Below are positions 58,710-64,000 of a stretch of DNA of 64,000 nucleotides, piece by piece. The number at the start of each line of letters is the position of its first letter. The stretch's first letter is position 1. The stretch is from assembly GCA_009760855.2 (NCBI GenBank), contig WPIO01000035.1, positions 3,728,501-3,792,500 on the forward strand, written 5' to 3'. The position numbers and the translations under genes were made by a program. Source of the DNA: Cristatella mucedo. Taxonomy: Eukaryota > Bryozoa > Phylactolaemata > Cristatellidae. Below the pieces are notes generated by a model. It had not been told where the DNA came from and did no database searches. It was given only the letters and a program-made list of their open reading frames with translations.

Positions 58710-59534
58710 ATGCAAAAAACGAATTTTATTCAAGGGTCTGATGAATGGAAGAAGGCTATGAGTTTAAATATAGGTGGATCAGAAGTGTATTCAGTTCTTG
58801 GGAATGATATGGTTTTTGGTAGTCAAACTGATTGTGATATTGAATTAATTGCTAATAGAAAAATAAAAAAATGTAGTGTTAATTCTCAACCAATGAGATT
58901 TGCACAAATGTTATTTGGTAAAGTTTTTGAACCAATAGCTGCTAAATATTTAGAAATGAAATTAGATAGAACTATTGAGAATTCAAATGAATGTTTTACT
59001 TGTGATGGTGTTTATAGATATTCTCCAGACGGTATTATAGATGAAGATACTTTAATTGCAATACAATGTTTATGGAGTCGTAGTACTGTGGAAGAGTTTG
59101 TCCCAAAACAATCTCTTGTTCAATGTTTATTAGGACTTCATGTACTAAAATTAAGTAGATGTTCTTATTGTGAATTTAAAATATTTTTCCCTTGTCTAAA
59201 TTGTGATGAAGCACCTAAAGATAATGTTGCTGCTGGATCAGTAAGAATCCCAACAAGTTATATTTTTGATATGCCGATAAGAGAACCTTTGTTTATGTAT
59301 TTACTTAAAGAGGAGAAATACTTTGATTTTGAAATTGATATAATAAGTGATTATGGTCGTTTTAACAATAGGAAAACTTTTGGTTTTGATATAAAATATT
59401 ATAAAAAAGTAGAAATACAAGTGATAGAAGAGGAAGCTACGTTTAGATTTGCAAGAATAGTTCCAATTGTTAGAGAAGAATTAGATAGAAGTAAAATATT
59501 AATCAATGAATATATAGAAAATGTCAAAGTTTAG
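58710..59534 (+). CDS. YqaJ-type recombinase/exonuclease, probably catalytically dead
   Basis: A 274-codon uninterrupted frame. The N-terminal QGSDEWKKAMSLNIGGSEV matches the QG..EW...R...IGGS opening of YqaJ/lambda-exonuclease-like (PD-(D/E)XK) enzymes. LFGKVFEPIAAKYLE follows, giving the G..E..A helix. SPDGIIDEDTLIAIQCLWSR holds the active-site stretch. The Asp of SPDG is present, but where the family has E.K (..EIKCP.SR) this protein has Ala and Gln. The fold may survive without nuclease activity. A family member would resect DNA ends for recombination during replication. Its last codons overlap the start of fibre-like gene 4 by 14 bases. Confidence 0.8.
   Translation: MQKTNFIQGSDEWKKAMSLNIGGSEVYSVLGNDMVFGSQTDCDIELIANRKIKKCSVNSQPMRFAQMLFGKVFEPIAAKYLEMKLDRTIENSNECFTCDGVYRYSPDGIIDEDTLIAIQCLWSRSTVEEFVPKQSLVQCLLGLHVLKLSRCSYCEFKIFFPCLNCDEAPKDNVAAGSVRIPTSYIFDMPIREPLFMYLLKEEKYFDFEIDIISDYGRFNNRKTFGFDIKYYKKVEIQVIEEEATFRFARIVPIVREELDRSKILINEYIENVKV
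59511..59520 (+). promoter_or_regulatory. TATATAG motif inside the YqaJ coding end
   Basis: TATATAGAAA is followed by the ATG of fibre-like gene 4 and at the same time encodes YIEN of the YqaJ-type protein. Confidence 0.7.
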
Positions 59535-60054
59535 AGAGGAGGATTATGTTTCTAAAGTTAATGGTACGATATCATCTGATCTTAATGCAAATGATAATAT
59601 AATTATAAGTTTATCAGATCCAATTAATGATTCTGATGTAGTTACAAAATCGTTTGCAGATTCTAAATTTGTGGTTAGTACGGGAACAACTTTGAATCTT
59701 GGAGGAAAGACAACTACTAATCTTGGAAATGGAGTAAATCCTACTGATGCTGTCAATGCTAGTCAAGTAAGTAATTATGTTAAAAAGACAGGTGATACAA
59801 TGAGTGGAGATTTAAACATGAATAGCTTTGCTATGACATCTACTTATTGGAACTCTGGTAATGGAAAGTCAGTGGTATTTAATGATGATTATTGTGTTAC
59901 ATATGGTGGAATGAAACGAGATGTGTTACTAAAAGCATTTCCTTCAGCAACAAATATTGATATGGGTGGATATTCAATAACAAACGTTGAAAATCCTGTT
60001 AATCCTCTTGATGTTGTGACTAAATCTTATGTAAATAAAACAGTTAAAAAATAA
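59521..60054 (+). CDS. Fibre-like gene 4 (plus strand)
   Basis: An intact frame of 177 codons and the best-preserved member of the fibre set. It has MSKFREEDYVSKVNG, then repeats SDPINDSDVVTKSFADSKF, NGVNPTDAVNASQVSNYVKK, TGDTMSGDLNMNSFAMTSTY and ENPVNPLDVVTKSYVNK. These are shaft-type repeats known from phage tail fibres; a trimeric spike is inferred. The C-terminal head seems lost, since the frame ends in KTVKK and further possible fibre text (60055-60335) lies in other registers. Confidence 0.78.
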   Translation: MSKFREEDYVSKVNGTISSDLNANDNIIISLSDPINDSDVVTKSFADSKFVVSTGTTLNLGGKTTTNLGNGVNPTDAVNASQVSNYVKKTGDTMSGDLNMNSFAMTSTYWNSGNGKSVVFNDDYCVTYGGMKRDVLLKAFPSATNIDMGGYSITNVENPVNPLDVVTKSYVNKTVKK

Positions 60055-60335
60055 CAGAAGTAATAGCTCTATCAATGGATCTAAATGCAAAGAACTCAAT
60101 ACTAAATCTATCAACACCTTATTCATGGACAATAAAACTGCTCCACCTATAATGATATTAAATGTTATGGTTGTTGATGCATCTAATTGTATGTTTCTAA
60201 AACCTAATACTGATACAACTACTGCATCTGGAGATGTAAGACCTATAAATACTTCTCCAACAGCTGTAGACTTAGTATTATGTTTATTTTACAAGATTAC
60301 CGACAGATTATTACTTTATTGATACAACTGGAAAA
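60055..60335 (+). other. Possible decayed 3' end of fibre-like gene 4
   Basis: ALSMDLNAKNSILNLSTP in one register and TTTASGDVRPINTSPTAVD in another look like fibre shaft/head text, but no continuous frame exists. Confidence 0.3.
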
Positions 60336-60794
60336 CTAAGAGTAAATATCTTGGTCAGTTATGTACCCACCTGAATAGTATAAATGATATATTAAAACTC
60401 TTAACTCTTTTAACTTTGTTGCTTTACGTTTACCTTTAAGAAGAGGGAATAGTTTTGATATAGAACAAATAGCTTCATGGTTTAAACAATGATGTAATAA
60501 AGTAGAGCAACCTTGTTTTTTTAAGTGTTTCTTAACTAATGAATATAATTTAGTTGGTCTATCTTTCTTAAATGAGTTAGTATTTATGTTACAATATGAA
60601 CAAATTATAATTGCATCATTGTGCATAAGACTAGAATATATTTCTATTTCATTCATATCTTTATCACAGATATCACAGTGTATTTCATGTTTTCTTTTTG
60701 GTCTCTTTATTTCTTGATAATATTAAGGATGCTTTCCTTCTAGATAATCAGTTTCATTACATGTCTTTAAACATGTTTCACAAAATACTTCCAT
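60336..60794 (-). pseudogene. Zinc-binding Polinton protein with one stop
   Basis: Starts MEVFCETCLKTC at 60794. A TAA follows about 24 codons in, and the frame continues with HCDICDKD, ICSYCNINTNSF and a C-terminal basic region (KGKRKATKLKELRVLIYHLY). Three CxxC pairs and a later Cys/His pair (LHHCLNHE) suggest one or two zinc ribbons. It resembles HNH- or recombinase-like small zinc proteins only loosely. It diverges from the integrase with a 10-bp gap. Confidence 0.6.
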
Positions 60795-60804
60795 TCTTTA
60801 TAGA
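60795..60804. promoter_or_regulatory. 10-bp bidirectional start region
   Basis: TCTTTATAGA separates two opposed start codons and reads TATAG towards the integrase and TATAAAG towards the zinc-protein gene. Confidence 0.55.
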
Positions 60805-61674
60805 ATGTCGTTTTTAACTCTAAGTGAAAGAAAAAAAGAAGGTAAATTCAATCCTGACTCAGATATAATTCAAGTATTCAAACCGAGACCTAAGAAAATT
60901 CCACAAGGTTTCTTTAATATTGTTGAGCCTAATAAAAATCATCAAGCAGACATTTTATACATGCCTAATGATTCTGGATATAAATATGTACTTAGCGTTG
61001 TTGATGTTGCTAGTAGATATAAAGATTCAAGACCTCTTAAAACAAAGTCTTCTAAAGAAGTAACAAAAACGATAATAGATATTTACAATAAAGGTCCTTT
61101 GAAATGGCCAAAGAATGACAGTCGATCCAGGATCAGAGTTTAGAGGAGATTTTGCTAAAGAAATGAAAAAACATGAAACACAAATTATTGAAGGTACTAG
61201 TAAAAAGAGAGTTGCATTAGTTGAAAGAATGAATAGAACAGTTTCTGAAAGAGCATTTATTGCTCAGGATGAAAAAGAAATAGAAAGTATAAATAAAGGA
61301 GAATATACTAGAAACAGAGAGTGGATTGATAATTTACCAAAGATTATTGATTATCTAAATAATAGTGTTACTAAAGCAATAGGTGGTAAACCTGTTGCAG
61401 CAATAAAAAAAAAGTACAACTGAAGAAACCAAAATATCATAGAAAATTAGGAGAACAAGAACCGTTATTAGAACTTGAAACAACTGTTAGATATTTATTA
61501 GAACCAGGTGAAGGAGAAGATGAAAAAAGAAGAAGAGCTACAGACCCAATAGGGAGCTTAACTAAACATACTATTGTTAGAATAATGGTATTGCAAGAAC
61601 AAGCTTTTAGATATTGGGTAAATGATGTTAAAAGAAGTTTTGTTAGAGAGAAGTTCCAAGTTGTTAAGCCTTAG
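60805..61674 (+). pseudogene. Polinton integrase (retroviral-type, DDE)
   Basis: Integrates the element's linear DNA into the genome. The first frame (112 codons) has a FFNIVEPNKNHQADILYMP block with the first catalytic Asp, then YKYVLSVVDVASRYKDSRPL. After a register change near 61105 come TVDPGSEFRGDF (second Asp) and ALVERMNRTVSER (the Glu). After a second change in an A run near 61405 comes the C-terminal DNA-binding part (TVRYLLEPGEGEDEKRRRAT, ..RSFVREKFQVVKP). All three acidic residues are still present. The N-terminal zinc-finger seems absent or very short. It is the most diagnostic right-end gene of the Polinton. Confidence 0.92.
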
Positions 61675-62065
61675 TATCACTTATATTTTCTAATGGTCCA
61701 ACAATTATTTCATCGAATTCTTCTTTAGTTATTTTATTACCATCTAATGCATTAACAATCTTTGAAACTAAGTTATGATTTGCTTGAAGAGTAGATCTTT
61801 TCCTTCTATCAATTTGTGATATTGTACTATCTATTGAGATTATCATTGTTGATAAAACACCTAATACCGTTACTACGTGAGAAAGTTCCTCATGTTTTTG
61901 AATATAAGTACTTGTTACTGTTTTTGCAAGAGGTAGTAAGATACCTAAAAATTGAAATCCATATCTAATACGTATCATTTTGGTTAAGTAACCTTTAATT
62001 CTATCATTGCCTAAAAGTATTTGATTATACTTGGCATTTGCGTATTTGGTTCGAAGGTCGGACAT
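61664..62065 (-). CDS. Unknown Polinton protein with hydrophobic middle
   Basis: An intact 133-codon frame starts MSDLRTKYANAKYNQILLGN. It contains two hydrophobic stretches (YGFQFLGILLPLAKTVTSTY and HVVTVLGVLSTMIISI) and an amphipathic C-terminus (KITKEEFDEIIVGPLENI). It is probably a small membrane or virion-membrane protein. It converges on and overlaps the integrase end by 11 bases. TATAG lies five bases before the start. No family assigned. Confidence 0.65.
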   Translation of the reverse strand: MSDLRTKYANAKYNQILLGNDRIKGYLTKMIRIRYGFQFLGILLPLAKTVTSTYIQKHEELSHVVTVLGVLSTMIISIDSTISQIDRRKRSTLQANHNLVSKIVNALDGNKITKEEFDEIIVGPLENISDTKA

Positions 62066-62069
62066 TGCC

Positions 62070-62074
62070 CTATA
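62070..62074 (-). promoter_or_regulatory. TATAG motif before the 62065 gene
   Basis: The minus strand reads AATATAGGGCAATG. Confidence 0.45.
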
Positions 62075-62079
62075 TTAAT

Positions 62080-62998
62080 TTTTAGGTTTTATTTCCATGT
62101 CTTGTACCAGGACTATGAAAAGGAGAATGATCACAACTTGGAAACACACAATCACATACTTGACTTTAAAATCTGGTATAACCAGATCTTTTATGATCAT
62201 TGTAAACATCATGTAAATTATTATTATAATTTGTTGCTTCAATTACTAACTTTTCATTTAACCAAACACTATTCTTAACAATATCCCTAACAGGTGTTGA
62301 ACAAATTATTCTTTGAAACATTTTATACAAACGATCAATATAATCTTTATCAGTCTCATTTAGTGGTTTTGGAATATTTCCACCACATGATCAAACCATT
62401 TTACTTTCTGATAAACGGCTTTTTCATCACCATAGGTCCAGTCGGAAAAACTTGAAAAAGGAACATCACACCTTCCATAATCAAAATCTGTTACTTTATT
62501 TTCTCGAACACCTAATTCTTTAAGCTCTTCTTCATTAATATCTTTAGTCTTTAATAATTTTTCATCATTACCACAAAAACATTCATTTGAATTATGTTCA
62601 CACTTCTTATATTCACCACTTTCTAATTTTGAATTAATTAATACAATCTCTTTATATTTCTCAGGCCAACTCATTTGTTTAATTTCAGATCTTCTTTTGT
62701 CATTATATTTTGATATATGTTCTTTTACTATACATATTCTACGTTTATGAGCTTTAGTAACAACTTCTTGTAACAAATGATCAAAACTAAAAACTCTATA
62801 AATCTTATCAAACAAACATGTATTATCTTTTGGTGAAGTATATATTTTAACAAACTTATTGAGTTCTTTAACAGTTGTTGGTACATCAACTTTTTCTAAA
62901 GAATGTCTATAAAATATATCTTCAACTCTTTCCTTCCAAGTATTTGGTTTTTCTCCTTTCTTTCGAAATAATGTTCTATGAGTATAAGACAATGGCAT
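62080..62998 (-). pseudogene. Unknown right-end Polinton gene (C-rich C-terminus), frameshifted
   Basis: The likely start is MPLSYTHRTLFRKKGEKPNT at 62998, just after a TATTATACAA stretch. Open sequence upstream to 63106 is terminal-repeat DNA and probably untranslated. The frame runs about 210 codons to 62360 with NECFCGNDEKLLKTKDINEE, then a register change near 62390, after which GNIPKPLNETDKDYIDRLYK and a Cys/His-rich end (CDCVFPSCDHSPFHSPGT) are readable. It is Lys-rich and charged, with no family recognised. As the outermost gene it may be an early or regulatory gene. Confidence 0.55.
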
Positions 62999-63071
62999 TT
63001 GTATAATATAATAAATAAATAATTTAAATAAAATTATGTTTACTACAATATAGATAGAATATGACATAGTA

Positions 63072-63192
63072 TTTAATGTTGGAAGAAAAGTAAACTTTTG
63101 GGACATTTTCTATTTCAAGACTTTGAAATGCGAACGATAGTGAGCATGAGAAGGATTGAAAAGGGAAATGTCATAAAAGGGTACTTTTCTTA
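63072..63192 (-). repeat. Polinton right terminal inverted repeat
   Basis: TTTAATGTTGGAAGAAAAGT..GGGTACTTTTCTTA mirrors the left terminus. The junction to LINE sequence is at about 63193-63203. Confidence 0.93.
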
Positions 63193-63199
63193 CAACAAA

Positions 63200-63412
63200 C
63201 TGAGCTGCTACTTGTATGCTACTCACTACCTCAACTGCTCTCCGGACTCTGCTATGCTTCCATCTTTCTCTTTGCTGCGTGAGATATAGTTTATTTGGGT
63301 AACTAATGCGTACCAAAAGCCGTTAAGGCTTTGAGAGAACTATAAAAAACTCTCCTGCTTAGCACTCATTTAGTCTACATGAGTTTTTGAGTTACAGAGG
63401 GAGATGCATTAC
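63200..63412 (+). mobile_element. LINE family B 3' module, right half of the split copy
   Basis: GCTGCTACTTGTATGCTACTCACTACC..GTTACAGAGGGAGATGCATTACAT continues the LINE broken at 45.01 kb. The variant bases (GTTTATTTGGGTAAC) match the copy at 41.9 kb. Confidence 0.85.
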
Positions 63413-63830
63413 ATATCGGCTACAATTCCAAAGGCAATCCCAGCACCAAAGGAAGCGATCGATCGTCAGATTGAGCCATGAAATGAATGACTGTGTTCAA
63501 TACGAGATCGCTGAGCATGTAGAAACTAAAACTGTACAACCCAGGGCTTTCTTGAACTGCTCACTATTGGCTCCGTTTTCCGCCGCCCTTATGTTTTAGT
63601 AAGCCTGCGGTAATACTGAGAACTTTCAGTGACTAATAGCTCGACGTTCAATTAGAACGACCCGGTGCATTGGAAATGGGCTACGTCGTAACCATGGAAA
63701 TTCTCTACGTCGCATACCTTGGACAGCGAGAGGCATCTTTCGCCTTCGCGATAACTAGCTTGATCTTCAAATCCGACAGCGGCCGGCAATTGAACAGTTT
63801 TGGAAGCAGGCGGACCGTCGGCGCCCTAAG
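63413..63830. other. Unannotated sequence, CpG content rising
   Basis: No repeat is recognised. From about 63650 the DNA becomes CpG-richer, leading into a putative promoter. Confidence 0.4.
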
Positions 63831-63839
63831 ATGGCGACG
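63831..63839 (+). promoter_or_regulatory. YY1-like start element with adjacent splice donor
   Basis: CCTAAGATGGCGACGGTGAGCG contains a near-consensus YY1 element (AAGATGGCG) overlapping an ATG. After three codons (Met-Ala-Thr) comes a GTGAGC donor. It could be the first exon of a gene running out of the window. The short match makes it tentative. Confidence 0.35.
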
Positions 63840-64000
63840 GTGAGCGTTCACTTGCAGTACTCAGTGGGCTACTGGGCACAACCGGAAGCCAGTACTGATT
63901 GGTGATCGATTGGAAATGCTGGCGAGTTTTTGAGCGAGATTTCTTTTGTCAAACAGCTGGGCAGTTGTGGATCCTGCTGACTCATAACTGCCTAAGCCCA

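Larger units (their letters stand above)
45014..63192 (+). mobile_element. Polinton/Maverick element, complete but inactivated
   Basis: An 18.2-kb AT-rich unit is bounded by inverted repeats of about 120 bp starting TAAGAAAAGTACCC. It encodes relics of the two Polinton hallmarks: a protein-primed family B DNA polymerase at the left and a retroviral-type integrase near the right. Between them are fibre-like, nuclease and virion-type genes. Its insertion splits a LINE family B copy. Nested in it are LINE pieces (47159-47321, 54092-54150, about 54778-56036) and a CT microsatellite. Frameshifts or stops occur in most genes. No clean 6-bp target duplication is visible; CTGA-like bases flank both ends imperfectly. 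It is an integrated relative of a DNA virus. Confidence 0.93.

Noticed and set aside
45014-63192. A bacterial or giant-virus contaminant
   Set aside because: The AT-rich block is bounded by inverted repeats, embedded in a LINE, and itself contains host LINE copies with a target duplication. It is therefore part of the host genome.
45014-63192. Use of an alternative genetic code to explain in-frame TAA/TAG codons
   Set aside because: All three stop types occur, along with frameshifts and insertions, and several genes end normally at TAA or TAG. Decay is the simpler explanation.

Overview
The window looks like nuclear DNA of an invertebrate animal. It has spliced-gene signals (GT..AG introns, TATA box, AATAAA), CpG-rich islands, long dinucleotide microsatellites, L2-clade LINEs, a Ty3/Gypsy relic, tRNA-derived SINEs, a hAT-like MITE and a Polinton/Maverick. 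No bacterial operon layout, rRNA or CRISPR is visible. The one convincing host gene encodes a lysine-rich amphipathic peptide whose mature part starts Gly-Trp, as tunicate styelins do. An ascidian-like or other marine invertebrate source is therefore possible but unproven.

Layout. 1-8.6 kb: mostly unique, with a strongly CpG-rich block (about 3.0-6.7 kb). 8.6-14 kb: L2 fragments around a second GC-rich block. 14-18.3 kb: moderately GC-rich unique sequence with one SINE. 18.3-21.3 kb: decayed Gypsy pol on the minus strand, split by a SINE. 21.8-23.3 kb: 120-bp tandem duplication, AT microsatellite and a 228-bp-arm fold-back structure. 23.7-25.4 kb: hAT-like MITE and a GA microsatellite. 25.7-45 kb: nested copies of two L2-type LINE families. 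Family A ends in TGTAAAGCGC..(ATT)n. Family B ends in a 205-bp module finishing GGAGATACATTACA. The peptide gene lies inside this zone at 42.46-43.92 kb.

45.01-63.19 kb: an AT-rich Polinton of about 18.2 kb with ~120-bp terminal inverted repeats, inserted into a family-B LINE. It carries remnants of protein-primed DNA polymerase B, a retroviral-type integrase with its DDE residues visible, a YqaJ-type nuclease, an HNH/AP2 endonuclease, a phospholipase-A2-like virion protein, four phage-fibre-like genes, a tandem family of three small paralogues, a zinc-binding protein and several unknowns. Most genes start within a few bases of a TATATAGAAA-type motif, and some divergent pairs are only 10-12 bp apart. 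I see no double-jelly-roll capsid, packaging ATPase or protease. Frameshifts, stops, lost start codons, lost catalytic residues and nested retroelements show that this copy is dead.

The items most worth follow-up are the peptide gene, the short-leader promoter code of the Polinton, and its unusual gene set. Family assignments rest on motifs read by eye. No database search or structure prediction was run.
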